Positions 22,872 through 34,498 are shown, numbered from the stretch's first letter. The stretch is DNA of 64,000 nucleotides from Klebsormidium nitens (GCA_000708835.1 DF236960.1:214982-278981), one strand, 5' to 3'. Numbers and translations are program-made. Notes: generated from the letters alone by a model not told the origin.

Positions 22872-23785
22872 AGTCTTAGTCTGCCGTTGACTGATTTTAA
22901 TCACTAGGAATGGAGAGGAAGCAGTAGTATACGTTTAAATCTGCGGTATGCTGAAGAGATCATCTTCAAGGGATTTGGCAATACATGCCACTGGTTTGTC
23001 CGTCTTGGATCAGAAGGAGGTGAAAGGTAAACGTGTAAGTACTTCTCGCACCAAATCGCTAGCAAAAGCCCAGGAACCCTTATGAAAGACGTGGTTCTCG
23101 GAACACTTGATAGACTTTGGCGTTGAGAAGATGCGAAAGCTCGCAATGGAATTAGGCGCGCGTAGGCTCTGAAACTCGTAGGACGTGGAAGAAAAGGAGT
23201 GGGTCGGAATTATTCTGGCCGCTCCGATTTTGGACTTTAGTGTAGAGCCGCTTTTTCCGGGATAATTCTGGCCAGCGGTCCTAGAATAGGAACATTATAA
23301 AAGCGTTCGCTTGTTCCAGGAGACTATAATAGAATAAAACCTGATACCTAGATCCGACTTTTGTCTCTACACATTGACGGGCTTCAATGATCAACACTCT
23401 TTTCTTGTACCCAATTGTCTGCCGTTGGCGGTATACGTTTGACTCTTCGAATGACATATCCATACATGAATTATGTGATACGACAATGAAAGAAATCCTC
23501 GATGAGAAAATGTTATTAAGCACTTTACAGAAGGATAACGACTCTTTGAAGAATCCTGTTTATCGTACCAAAAAGTGGAAACAAGCTAAACTATCTGGTA
23601 TTCGCCCTCTGCGAAAATCTGTTCACACTACTTCCTACAAAAGAAACTTATGTAAGGTCTTTCTGCACTTGTAGCAAACGCCTTGGATACCGCGTTCAAT
23701 TCGAATCGATGATGTCTAGGATCCAGCTTCCTCCACTTGTCTCTCCATAACATTCTGTCAGATCTTCCTTCACTCCATCCATCAA
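22872..23785. other. 3' flank of gene 3 and AT-rich open segment
   Basis: The first part is the 3' flank of the tandem unit. At 23387-23674 a 95-codon + strand frame is AT-rich and reads as plausible Lys/Leu/Asp-rich protein with no recognised motif. Its base use differs from the tandem genes. I cannot place it in a gene model. Confidence 0.3.
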
Positions 23786-24168
23786 TCACTGACTCTCGCC
23801 ATCTTTGCGCTCAAGAAACTTCTCGAAGTGTTTCTTTTTCTCGGCAACCGCCGCTCTGGCTGCCGCTTTCCAACTTGAACCGCTCTCTTTATCTCCACTT
23901 TCCGGACCACGCGTATCTGTCGCAAAACCTGACCGGGGAACGTTCCTCGCCTGCGCTTTTTGTCCGCCACCTTTTGCTTCGACCTGGGTTTTCCCCCCGT
24001 TGATTGTCACCGAGGGAGCTTGGACCCCGTTCACACCCTCAGGTTCACCTTGATCCCTCTGTGCCGGTGCTTGCTTAAACCGCTCCTTCCAGGCCTCCGT
24101 CTTCGATTTGACTTTCTCCTGCGCGTCGAAACAATGTCCATGAGCTTCTGCATCTAACGTTTCGTCCG
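23786..24168 (-). CDS. hypothetical terminal exon, Lys/Ala/Glu-rich
   Basis: The minus strand is open from about 24196 to a TGA at 23786, with plausible acceptors near 24168-24190. The product of about 125 residues is hydrophilic, Lys/Glu/Ala/Gly-rich, and ends in an amphipathic helix-like stretch rich in Ala, Lys and Glu. It has some look of a late-embryogenesis-abundant-like or other disordered protein, but no defining repeat is present. There is no in-frame ATG, so it would be a last exon. It may belong to the gene at 25.4-26.5 kb on the same strand, but the phases I tested (0 into the acceptors seen) do not fit directly, so a further exon would be needed. Confidence 0.35.
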
Positions 24169-24559
24169 TGCGCAGACTATTTTGATGGTACGCTCTTTAA
24201 ATCTGCTGGTAAACAGGCGGCTGTCCATGTCGAATCAGTTCCTCATGAAACGTTTGTCAGAGAGCACCCATGTACGCTGAATCGATCCGTTACGAAAGCC
24301 CGTCTCACTTTCCTTCAAACGCTTCCGGTCTGTTAAGATGGCCAAAGGGTGACATGTATATTCGATTCAGCATCCGTTTGGGCAGCTCCGCACAGACTGA
24401 GGAGGCCGGAAATGACCTGAAGTTCAAGAGCCGTGTGCGCTGCGCGCTTCAGCTCAATTCGACTGCAGCCCGATAAACCTACCCCTTGACTTTCAATTGC
24501 TCTTTTCTGGCTGTCCTATAGGTATTCAAATGGACGACTGCCTGCCTCCGCAACACTTC

Positions 24560-24835
24560 AAAGCGACTCGCGGCCGCGCGCGTCGTGCAATTTGCCCGAC
24601 CGCCTGGGCGGCCGCGAGGGACGACGAAAGTTAAGCCGCGGCCGCTCTGCGCCGTAGCGCGCGGCCGCCCGCGGATGTGCACGGCTAAAACGCGCTCTCG
24701 CGCGAGCAAAAAGGCTTTTGTTGAAACGGTTGGCAGAGTGATTTATCTGTAGCGCGGTCCGGCGCGCCGCCACGTTAGTGGGCGCGGCGCCGAGCGCCCC
24801 GCGGGGCACTTCCAGCGCGCGGCTCAGAAACAGCC
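24560..24835. other. CpG/NotI-rich GC island
   Basis: Four GCGGCCGC octamers lie between 24565 and 24670, embedded in very GC-rich, CpG-dense sequence. Similar islands sit at about 5.14-5.2, 27.34-27.42 and 54.32-54.42 kb. No exon is evident. It may be a CpG-rich promoter region, for example of the possible + strand start at 25191, or one of a dispersed repeat family. Confidence 0.4.
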
Positions 24836-25190
24836 GCCGACTGGGAACTCAACCAGACGCGCAGGCCTCGACAGCGTCACCGGAAGGAAAACAAGGTATG
24901 CTGTTCACTTGTTCCGCTGCACCTTAGTGAGTCGGCAGGCGCCAGGTAATAGGCCGAGTTCTGAAACGAGGCCGCTCCCAAAGCTCAGGTATGTTTCTCG
25001 ACTGAATGATACTTCTGAGGACGCGCTTAGTTTCCAGAGTTCTACCATCGACTCTGCGGCCGCTGGTCCAAGTTCGAAAAAGGTTCAACTGGGCAGATCG
25101 GAGGGGCTGTCAGGCGAACTGCAGAAAATCGAAATGGCTGGGGGACAGGACAAAACCGCGTCGCTGTCGTCTAGTTTTTGACGTCAGAAA

Positions 25191-25311
25191 ATGGACGCTT
25201 CAAATTCGTCGTTTCCAAGCAGTTTGCAGAATTTACCTGGTTTGCCTAGCTTTTCTTATGCATATCCTGTTTTTTCTCAGCAAGGATATGACAATCCTAA
25301 AGAGGCGACTG
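25191..25311 (+). CDS. possible first exon of an unrecognised gene
   Basis: An ATG at 25191 opens a frame of about 40 codons with Ser/Asn/Pro/Gln/Tyr-rich, disordered-looking protein, ending near a possible donor (CTG|GTAAAA) at about 25312. Base composition is AT-richer than the flanks, which sets it apart from shadow frames. No second exon could be assigned. The name is a guess from composition only. Confidence 0.25.
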
Positions 25312-25448
25312 GTAAAATCGGTCCGGTAACCGCTATTGAACTCCAGGAAGCTAAATGTTGCAGACTGGGCTTGTTATGTGAAGTTCGGACGGCTGCAACG
25401 CGATTTCGGCCATCTTGAGCTACTGCGGTCCGCCTGCTGTAGACTCAC

Positions 25449-26541
25449 CTTTCCGGCGGCGTACTTTTCCCCAACCGCTTCCACCGGGCCCCACAGCATC
25501 CCGGCCGCTTTCCCCGCCTTGTAACCCACGTAGGTTCCCAGGGCGCCCATGGCGGTTCCGACCCCGGTTATGTATAACCAGGGGCGCTGGCTGGGGCCGT
25601 TCTGGAAGTGGAAGTTGAGCTTGATGCCGCCCGGTAGTTCCAGCGCTTCCCCCGACCTGTTGCAGATACAAGAAAAAAAGGAGCCTGATGATCAGGCCGT
25701 GATAGACCTTATCTTTCTGGTATAAGGCAACCGCGTCTGGTCATCTTCTTCTTCTCCTCGAAACTCAGGATAGGAAGTTAAAGTGCCTGTTGTTACCGAT
25801 CATCGGTCAGCTGACCGGCCTGCGGATCCTATCATTCGAGCAGCTTCAATTTCAGAAAGCGCTTCCGAAAGAAAGGCTTTCAGCACACCTGAAGCGCGGA
25901 GTGGCAGCCAAGTTACACACAGCATGATTCACATGCACTCCACCTTCCAGAAGTACAAAGACCGTCTGTCACAAACCTGCCAATACAAACAAATGTTTCA
26001 GCGCTCAGTCCAATTGTGATCTGATCATAAGCGCTGGCCAAAAAGGACGAACAGCACCATTCCTGGAGAAGTTCCTATCTCGCGGAGAGGAATGACAGCA
26101 CTCTGATCACTTAGGCGGAATCCCAATTTCGGGCAAAGGAAGGGCTAGAAAACCCCGTAATCACGAAATCACTTGCAAGGTCATCCTTCCGTTTCAGCAA
26201 CAGAACGGCGATTCAAGCTATGAAACGTTCAAACTCGGAAGGTGTTCAAATATTCAGGTTCTAATTGGAGCTGAACTTGCAGGCCTTAGAGCAAGGCGTA
26301 AAACAACCCACCTGGAGCTATTAACGTTGACGTCTTGGGCAGTCTCTTTCAACCGGGCTCCAGCCGCCTCCGTAACGCTCCCCTCAGAGGCCGCCCCGCT
26401 AGCGTTACGGGCCTGAGGCGCAGCCGGACTCCCCCCCGGCCTGAGAGGCAGTCGGCCTTTCGACAGGAGCGGCCCCTCCGCTGACGTCACCCGTTTCATG
26501 ACCTGGGTCGACATTCTTCTGAAGGCAAAGCGAGCCGCCAT
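25449..26541 (-). CDS. probable mitochondrial single-helix protein (3' end not found)
   Basis: Exon 1 (26541-26312) and exon 2 (25656-25449) join in frame at good splice sites. Exon 1 begins with an Arg/Ser/Ala-rich, acid-poor leader (MAARFAFRR and onward), typical of mitochondrial presequences, then a Gly/Ala/Ser-rich spacer. Exon 2 encodes a Gly/Ala-rich hydrophobic segment of about 20-25 residues after a Pro-Trp pair, with GxxxG-like spacing suited to helix packing, followed by a Lys-containing stretch. The open exons total about 145 residues, and a phase-0 donor at 25448 shows that more follows. I do not recognise the family. The hydrophilic frame at 23.8-24.17 kb is a possible but unproven last exon. 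Confidence 0.6.
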
Positions 26542-29060
26542 AGGTTGCTACAGGAAAGAGTGAGCCCCGAAGCAAAGTATCGACAAACTGTGGTACTCAA
26601 GGTGGAACTGCAGAGGAGCAGAGGTACGAGTATAAGAGTTTGCGGTCCAAGTTGACAGCGAAAGCAATCCAGTTCCTGTAAGCCTGGACGTTCTCGATGA
26701 GATTGTAAGAAAGAGCACCGAGCTCACCCCCTCGTGCTTATTGAAGGGCGATTTCCCAAGCTTTGAAGGACACGGCCTCTTATAGGCCTAAAGCAGCTTC
26801 GGACGCAGTACATTGCTTCTGTTTACAAAGACATTAGGGACTCGCTTCTGTCTAGTGGACTCGCAATCTGCCAGCTGTCGAGACAGCTTCTCTGCAATGC
26901 CCTGCCAGTTCAGTCTAGAATGATGATCACCGCTACCGATATTTGGCAATCTGGGCTCTAACATCACACGCAGTCTGAGCCAAAGAGGGACCCAGATCTT
27001 GTGAGTGCGCCCCTCTCCAAGTCGAGTCAACTGCAGCTAAGTTTTAAACGGGATGCTGGTCATGTCGATCATAGTATGCTTTCATATGGTGTCACGCACC
27101 TTTTTGGGGTAGCGACACCCTTGCGACCCGCTTCCCAGGCAAGCGTCATGATGACGTCGATTTTGGAGAGCTGGTCACGTCAAAGAAACAGAATCGGAAA
27201 TGGTGCAAGCTTCTAGTCGACGTACGTTTCATTCGAGTGCACCAATGATTGGACGTCCGGAGTGCCCAAGTACGCATGGGGCCATATACGCGTCCATTTT
27301 TGACTTGGGGGGGCGGCAATTCAGCTTACAGTGCCCCACTGCGCCTTCGGGGGCCTGCTGGCCAGGCCGGGCAGCGCGGACGCGGCCGCGAGCAGCGCGC
27401 GGCGGCCCCTTGCACGTGCAGCTAGGCAAAGTAGCAGTTGCGTTAGCGACTCCATCATCTGGTGCGCTGTGATTGGATCTGCCATTTCTCATAAGCTTTG
27501 ATGCCCGGCCAGCTCGGGCCCATGCAGACGGCCCGTCTTCTGAAACTATACCATCCAAGCAAGTGAACCGCTAATCTTGACACGCTTGTTCGTCAACACG
27601 TGTTGCACTCTGCTCGGAGTCCGACACTGCGACAATCCTGCATGCACAAGCTAGTAGCCTAGCCTAAGCTACCGCTCATGCACTGAGCCGCACGACCGGA
27701 AGATTGCATACAAATAAGATGTGCAGTATGCATGAATGCTGGCAGTGGCACGCTTGCAAAGTGTACACATGCTTGCAACTATGTTATAACAAGCGGCAGG
27801 CCTGGCGGCAAATCATTCTAGCTTGAGAATTAAATGATCGTTGATCCGCGACAGGAGAATTAAGAACCGTCCAAAAGCAGTTTGACTTAGCGGCCAAGAA
27901 ACGTACGTCGCAATGATGGTACGACATAATTGATAATGTCCATCCGTCGTCTCGAACTTGAACGTATATTCGTAGCATGTAGGCAACATCCGTGTACTTA
28001 AAGAAGCCGAACGTATCTCGTAACTGAGTGAAATACTATAAGCGTGTGATGAATTGACGAGATGCTAGGCTTAGTGTCGCTTTGTAAGAAGAACTATGTA
28101 CAGATTTTGTTAGCTACAGAGGCGCGCTTTGACGGGCGCAAAGAAGGCAACTGTCGCTTTGCTTCGCTAAATAACTCGCAAGCCCAAAACTGCGAGCAGA
28201 GACTGCCCTTTCGTGGGGAGAACCAGGAGTTGTTTATCGTCCGAAGGGCAGGTTCTCGACCTTTGATACAGCCTTTTGACTATTAACTGGCGTTACGTGC
28301 ATGTCAATCAAAAGGCACCAGGATGCTTGAAAGCGCGAGACGATCAATGTCTTCTTATACCAGATTACTCTATAGGGATGAGTAACGGCGGCCTGTCTTC
28401 GATAAATAACGGCCGTATAGTGCGACGTGAATTGGCGACTCACACTCGCCCCTCTTCTCGGACTTCGTTTTCAGGGCCGACGTCCTCCATCTGCAGTCAT
28501 GAAGAACAAAGAGTACGGTCCTTGAGCTGAACTCGATGACCTTCAAATCGTACTTTACTTGAAAAAGGCGACAATCAAGGAGGACCTCGCGCGCTGAGAA
28601 ACAGGGTAGAAACAATTCTGACAGAAGCTCGGCTGTCGAGTGTAACATCGCCAGTCTAGATCGGATACAGGGCAGCTTCTGGGGAGAGCAGAGAAGACAG
28701 AGAGAGATTCCCGCCAAGACGGAGCGCGGATTGCCTTCCTTATTTCGGATGTTCTCCCTATTGCCTAAAACACGTCGAACGAGATTGCTAATGTCAGTTG
28801 AATCTTCGGTCGGTCCACAGAGTCTGCATAAAAACCTGCAACACCTGAGCCGTTCCGGTTGTTCAAGGTTGAGCGAGTAAGGCTTAAGGAAAGAAAGTAC
28901 GGTCTACCTGACGAGATAACGTGCACGGGAGTGAGGTAGACCAAGGGCCCGCACATTGCTGTTTGTGATTGGCTCTTAGAAACCAAAGCCTTATGAGCAG
29001 ATGTATTGCGGGTGTAAGTTGTCTGAATCCACTGGGTTAGCCCATAACCTACGTTGTTCG
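26542..29060. other. no gene seen; one GC island
   Basis: No exon series fits. Around 27340-27420 a GC- and CpG-rich patch with a NotI octamer stands out. Open frames in this region are short and lack coding character. Confidence 0.35.
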
Positions 29061-29069
29061 CTACTGACT

Positions 29070-29507
29070 CGCATTGCGCCCGTTTGCTTCAGCCAGGGAG
29101 TCCTGGTCCAATGACGACGGCGACAACTAATTTGGGCCCCCGGCGGTAAACCAACTTCGAAGTCTAGTGGTCAGAACCGGAGGGTCGGCTATTGATTGAA
29201 ACACGTTTCTCGCTAACCCTGGATTGCGTCGTCTTGCTTCAGCCAAGGAGTTCTGCTTCACTGACGACTGCGATTTGGTGGGGACCTTTCGGCGTCGCAC
29301 CAGGAATGAATCTGGTCAAAACTGACGGGTTAGGAACTGAACCCGCTGCGGGGTTTGGTACTAACCTGGATGGCGGCATCCTGCTTGGCCAGGGAGTTTT
29401 GCTTTAGGGAAGAGACGGCGCTCTGGTGTGGGCCCTTCGGCGCTTGTCAAGACAAACTTGGTCAAGATGACGGGTCAGCTACTGACCCGAACGGGTTTGG
29501 CACTAAC
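29070..29507 (-). repeat. ladder of three echoes of the transmembrane exon's 3' end
   Basis: The functional donor lies at 29507/29506 (minus). Diverged copies of the exon's last 80-100 bases and donor recur toward lower coordinates: junctions near 29365, 29218 and about 29070, spacings about 142, 148 and 146. The shared word on the + strand is GCCAGGGAGTTTTGCTT with variants. Each copy keeps the order donor, GCTTNNCCAGGGAGT, then the GGGCCC/TTCGGCG stretch. Confidence 0.75.
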
Positions 29508-32500
29508 CTGAATGGCGGCGTCTTGCTTAGCCAGGGAGTTTTGCTTCATGGAAGACGGGGCTTTGGTGTGGGCCCTCCGGCGTCGCATCAAAAAAGACGG
29601 CCACGGCCAAGACGCAGCACAGAGCGACGCCACCGACCACTCCAATCAAGATGTAGTACCACTGTAAAAGAGGTGACCCGATTTCAGAAATCACTTTTGA
29701 GCCAGTGTATCTCTAGATACGACTGCGATCGGTTCATGTTTTGGCCACACGTAGGCCTACGTACGACTTCGCTGTGATGAAGAAATGTGTTTTGACTTTT
29801 GCAAAGAAATTTTACCGGGTGTCACGAAGTCGAAAGCAGGCCTACAAGTCCGCTGCGAAGGAGAAGGCAAAGCATTGAAAGTGCAATCGACGTTTTCCGC
29901 AGTTGACAAGGCTTGTCCGACAAAAGAATCTAACTTTCCACACAGTAACAGAGGCGGCCGCGAGGAGCCCATTCTCATGGGGCAGAAAGGAACCGAGATC
30001 AAATCACCTGCAAAAAATTGATTGATTGTCATCGCAGAAGCGAAATTTAAGCAGCAAGTTCGCTCCTAAACCCACGCGCTTTACCACAGTCAGCTGTGTG
30101 TAAAAACCTTTGGCTACTGATAAGGAGAAAAGAAAACGAAGTTCACCAACAGGGTTTTGGAAGACTCTGGTACTGAGGAAAAGGGCAGGTCGTCTATTGG
30201 TCGAGCAAAGCCTCCGACATGAGACGAAATCAAGTTGAATCAACACTTGCATCCTCAATCGAAACTGGCAGGAAAGGCCACAAGGACTTGATTTTACGAC
30301 AGTAACCAGACATGAATCGAACACTCTCAACCGAGAATCTGAGTGAGCAAAGGCAGGAAAGGCGTCAGCTTACTTTCGCTCCCGAGCTGCTGCTCGGTGA
30401 GGTGATGATGGAGTTCGACGGCGGCGTCGAAGGCGCAGTCTGGGCAGTGGCGGCGAGCGCTTTCGTATCGAAGATCGAGCAGTCCGCGCCGCTGTATCCC
30501 GCGGCGCAGGTACAGGCCTGCTGGTTCTGAGAATCGATTGTGCACCTATGGGGGGGGGAAATAAGACGCTTAATGAGGGATACGTTGGGGGGGTCCGCTT
30601 TGGGGGGTGTCAGTTTGTGATGAGAGGGTTCCCTTTGTTGAAAGCGTTGACAAACGGAGAATGACTCTGCGGCGAGCGATTTGAACATCGAAAGCCGAGC
30701 AGTTGGGCGGAGGTGCGGGCCGACTGCTTCTGGGAATCGAGTCCGCACCTAGGAAGAAGAGGAGATACTACTTTGCGTCGACTAATACTAGACGACTATT
30801 GGTCGAGCGCTTTTGAATCGAACGGCGACTGGTCCACCGCACCGCTCTCTTTGGCCGGCAGTTTGTTTGGGTTGAGAAAACGGCTCCACATGTGGAACCC
30901 AAGCAAACTCCCACTGCCGTAGAATGGCGACTCTTTCGCAGGGGCACCTACGAACTACGGAATCTTCGCCAGACGTGTAGTAGTCAACATACAGCGCCAC
31001 TTTAGAAACAAAACTTGCTTGCCGCCGTTTTGGCAGATACCCTGTCCGCAGGTGAAATCGAGCAACTCGCACTGCATGCCGTAGAAAGGCGACTTTTTCA
31101 CCAGGGCGCCCGCCAAATCGTCGCCGGATGCTCAACCATAAAAGTCGATGTACAGCTGAAAGAAAATTTGCCTGCCGCCGTTTTGGCAGATAACCTGTCC
31201 ACAGGTGAATCCGGCCACCTTGCACTGAGTGCCGTAGAAAGGCGACCTCTTTCGCCGGGGCATCTGCGAAACCGTCGCCGGATGCGCAATCATAAAACTC
31301 AAGGTAGAGCTCCACTTTAAGGGAGAAAACTTACTTGCCGCCGTTTTGGCAGATAACCTGTCCACAGGTGAAACCGGCCACCTCGCACTGAGTGCCGTAG
31401 AAAGGCGCCTGGCAAGCACACGTCCCGGTCCCTGAGGCCGGGCATCTGCCCCCGTGCGTGCAGTAGAACCCGAACTGGTTGCAAATCGTCGCAGGAATCT
31501 CGCACTGCTCCCCACTGCAGTTGAAGAGGAAATATATGAAACATTACTGTAGTCGTACTCGATGCCCTTTTTTACATTATACTGTATCGGTCCCCGAGGC
31601 GGGGCACCTGTCGCCGTGTGTGCAATAAAAGCCGAACTGGTTGCAAATCGTCGCCGGAATCTCGCACTGCGCCCCACTGCAAATGCAATAAGCCGAGTTC
31701 ATTGAAGCAAAACCTGATGAAGGATTCGATATTCCCTGCTTCGACCGTTACTACTGTTTACTGTGGTCGTGCGTTTGCCGCCGTGTGTGCAGTAGAACCT
31801 GAACTGCTTGCAGATCGTCACCGCGTTTCGCACTGCTCCCCGCTGCAGTTAGAGATAACCCGATATGCTTAATGCTTAAACAGTTCCGGTTGGAGTTTTT
31901 AGGACCGTTTCCTGAGGCGGGGCACCTGCCGCAGTGCGTGCAGTAGAAGCCGAACTGGTGGCAGATCGTCGCCGGCGTCTCGCACTGCGCCCCCCTGCGG
32001 GTACAATGAACTCACTTGATTGAGGCAAGGAACAACAGTCCCAAACTTGGGCTCCCTTGTTTCGGCTATTTTTTCCGATTCCAGAGTCCGGCTGTGCGTG
32101 CAGTAAATACCCGGCCGGCGTCTCGCACTGCAGCACCCTACGTATGCAAGAAGCTGAGTCGATGCGACGAGGGAGAGAACGATCTAGAACTGAATCCTCC
32201 TGTTCAGGTTGTTTTGGTATTGTTTGCTGTGGCAGGGCATTTGCAGCCGAGCGCGCAATAGAGGCCGGACTACTTGCAGATTATTGGCGGCGTCTCACGT
32301 CGTCCTTGGTTCGGCAAAAAGACTAGGTTAATGAGAGTAACTGGGATTCGCTGATTACACGTTGGAAAGCATGATTATGAATGCGATCCGACGGGTCACC
32401 TTCTTTCAACAGCTGGTGTAACAGGGAGGTGTGAATCTTGTTAAGAGCTTTGGGTGGAAAAAAGCACATGGTAATAACTATTTTGAGTTCGTCGAAGGAG

Positions 32501-34498
32501 CAATCTCGGGGGTTTGTTAGTGTTTTGGGATGCCGGTTCTCGACGCGACAGACGTGGAAGCGTCTGAGCACGACACGAAAGAACTCCAGAAGGAAGAAAG
32601 AAGAATAAGTCTAATAGAAAGCGAAACCAGGTAGAGATGGGAGGAGGGGGGGAATTCTCATGTAGACGTCTGCACTTCAAGCTTTGACTGCGGCTCTAGA
32701 TTGAGGAGACGCATCGCGGTGCGAACTGAGAGCATCAGAAAGTCGACTTCGTCAGCACGACGTCAGCGTCGGATACTCACGTGAAGAACAAGCTGCCGGC
32801 GGTGTTGTCGGAGGCGGGGCACTTGCACGTACAGCCGCGGGAGGAGCTCAGCTGACGTCACAGAAGCGACAGGGAAAACGCATCAGTCCGGCGACGCAAC
32901 AAGAGAAGCCTCCGGCCAGTGCAATAGATTCATCGGATCCTCCCAACAGAGCAGCTATTTCAATTTTCCGAGAACCGGCGTCAGGCGTTCTTGTTCTTCT
33001 TTGTTCAAGACAAGGACAAAGAGTCAGTTTGGAATCATTGGTGTCATAGCTGTAAGGGAACGGCGCTTGCCAATCCGATAGGCGATTATGCCGACAGGTG
33101 CCCAATGCTCAAACGCTCAAGCTCTGCTGCTAAGATTTCTTTCGACGACAGGGGTCGAGAACGTCGGCCATCTGTTCAACCATGTACTTTCCATCACGCA
33201 AGTTGGTGCGTATCTCCTTTTCTGATTGGAAGTCTGCCGTCTGCTTCCGGACGTGAGGGCCAGTGATCCTTTTACTGCATGGAACCGCCGTTTCAGCCAT
33301 ATCCAATACTAGCTTGTCAACTGTCTGGAGAAGAACGGGCCGTTCGAAAGGTCAAGCGGAGCCATCAGACGGGCCCGATCGTGCGATACTGAACCAGATC
33401 GACGTTGCAGGGAGAAGCTACAATTGACCAAGCTGGTAACGAACACCCCCACCTTTGCGGTTTTTCTCCTGAACTCCTCGTTCTAGTTTCTGTATAGAGA
33501 ATCTCACCTGCCCAACTCCGCCGTTCAAACAGGGGGGGTCACACTGGACGCTCGCTACGGGAGCTGGTGGTGTGAATATGCTAGCGTTGTAAGTTGCGGG
33601 TGCGACATAACCTGGACGGTGCAGAAGATTAAGTTGGGTAATGATGCTCCACCTTGAGTTGCTCAGGCTGAGCTGTGAACGTCCATACCAGCACGTCAAA
33701 ATGCCTTCCAGAAAGCCTGATCGTAAATAACTTGACACCCTTGGCTGGTGATACCAACGACCGTCAGATGCTGATTTCTACCTCAAACAGGAGGATCACC
33801 AGTAGAAGCCTTCAGGAAGTAGATTCGGCATGAGAAGATCTTGTGGGTTACTTGCGGTCATTATCAATTCTGGTGAACCAAATGAACGCATGCTAGCCTA
33901 TTCAGGTGTTCAGGACGGAGGAGTCAGCAGAAGAACCACTTGTCACATTGCCCTCTTAAACCGATTGGAATCGAGCAACGGGTCCTTCTAACCAGACCAG
34001 AACTTTGAAAGAAATCAGGCGCCAATCTGCTATCAGAGGGAGGGAGAAATAACTGTCCAGATTTGTGGATATCAAAGACCTGAAGCAGACCACAAGCAGA
34101 TTGAAAGAAGTGAGTCAATGGTGAGCACATTGCGTGGGCTTCAAATTGACACAAGCTACCTTCGAAGCTTGCTGAGAAGGAGGAGCACAAAGGTATGTAT
34201 CAACCATCAGAGCCACCCAGAACTCAGAACCCCAAACCCAACCCTCAAAATTTTCAGAATCCAAGCCCCGAACGCCCCGAACGCCCCGAACGCCCCGAAC
34301 GCCCCAAACCCTAAACCTTCAAACAGACAAAACCATAAAACCCTACAATCAGGAGAGTCACTGTTTTTCCTGCGGGAGAGAGACCAGAAGTCGACATTGT
34401 ACCTGGAGGCGATTGGAGTGGTCCGGGAAGAGGCGCAACGCCGCCAGGGTTCGGATCGACCGGTGCGTCGATGATGCCGAACAGGAACCGCTGGATTT
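29508..34498 (-). CDS. EGF-repeat single-pass membrane protein (5' and 3' ends incomplete)
   Basis: Minus-strand exons: 34498-34403, 33611-33508, 32851-32781, 31514-31335, 30545-30374 and 29661-29508, all joining in frame up to the last. The order is: Pro/Gly-rich segment; CDPPCLNGG; CTCKCPAS; a full EGF-like cysteine array with FYCTHGGRCP and YGTQC; then a canonical EGF domain split by an intron (C-x4-C-x5-C-x9-C-x-C-x8-C, with CQNGGKC and GYSGADC). A Ser/Thr/Pro-rich stalk follows, then a helix of about 22 hydrophobic residues in the last exon. The predicted topology is extracellular EGF domains with a short cytoplasmic tail. EGF domains bind proteins or glycans; the partner here is unknown. 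After the helix a run of six Ts puts the frame out: five Ts would give a basic MRRRR stop-transfer tail and a phase-0 donor at the exon end. That is either an assembly error or a real lesion. The first exon with a signal peptide was not found. Introns hold many exon echoes. Confidence 0.75.
30680..30830 (-). repeat. echoes of EGF exon 30374-30545
   Basis: The stretch 30685-30755 repeats the start of the exon and its acceptor area (GGGAATCGAGTCCGCACCTA against GAGAATCGATTGTGCACCTA). A shorter echo near 30800-30835 repeats the GAGCGCTTT...ATCGAA portion. Both are degenerate and lie in the upstream intron. Confidence 0.65.
30895..31300 (-). repeat. three echoes of the 3' half of EGF exon 31335-31514
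   Basis: The exon end with its donor region (GCCGCCGTTTTGGCAGATA on the + strand) at 31334 recurs at 31171 (spacing 163) and 31018 (spacing 153). A third, shorter echo of the GCCGTAGAANGGCGACT stretch lies near 30915. Copies are 75-90% similar by eye and sit in the following intron. Confidence 0.85.
31575..32310 (-). repeat. five echoes of the 5' half of EGF exon 31335-31514
   Basis: The acceptor-proximal half of the exon (CGCACTGCNCCCC and GTGCAGTAGAANCCGAACTG on the + strand) is repeated toward the upstream side. Exon starts align at 31514 (functional), then about 31676, 31842, 31995, 32139 and 32305, spacings about 162, 166, 153, 144 and 166. Similarity declines with distance. Several carry frame-breaking changes. 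Confidence 0.85.
34265..34305 (+). repeat. nine-base minisatellite followed by a telomere-like word
   Basis: The unit GAACGCCCC is repeated about four times in a row, followed directly by AAACCCTAAACC, which matches the plant telomere repeat (CCCTAAA). The array is in the intron downstream of the first EGF exon. Confidence 0.85.

Larger units (their letters stand above)
17631..23250 (+). repeat. tandem gene unit 3
   Basis: This is the third colinear unit, with the shared AGTGCCGG start, GGCATGCATCCCAGCTG near 17893, the TATA box at 18631, the gene, and a 3' flank with GGCGCGCGTAGG near 23154. Like unit 1 it encodes four modules. The 3' end is approximate. Confidence 0.8.
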
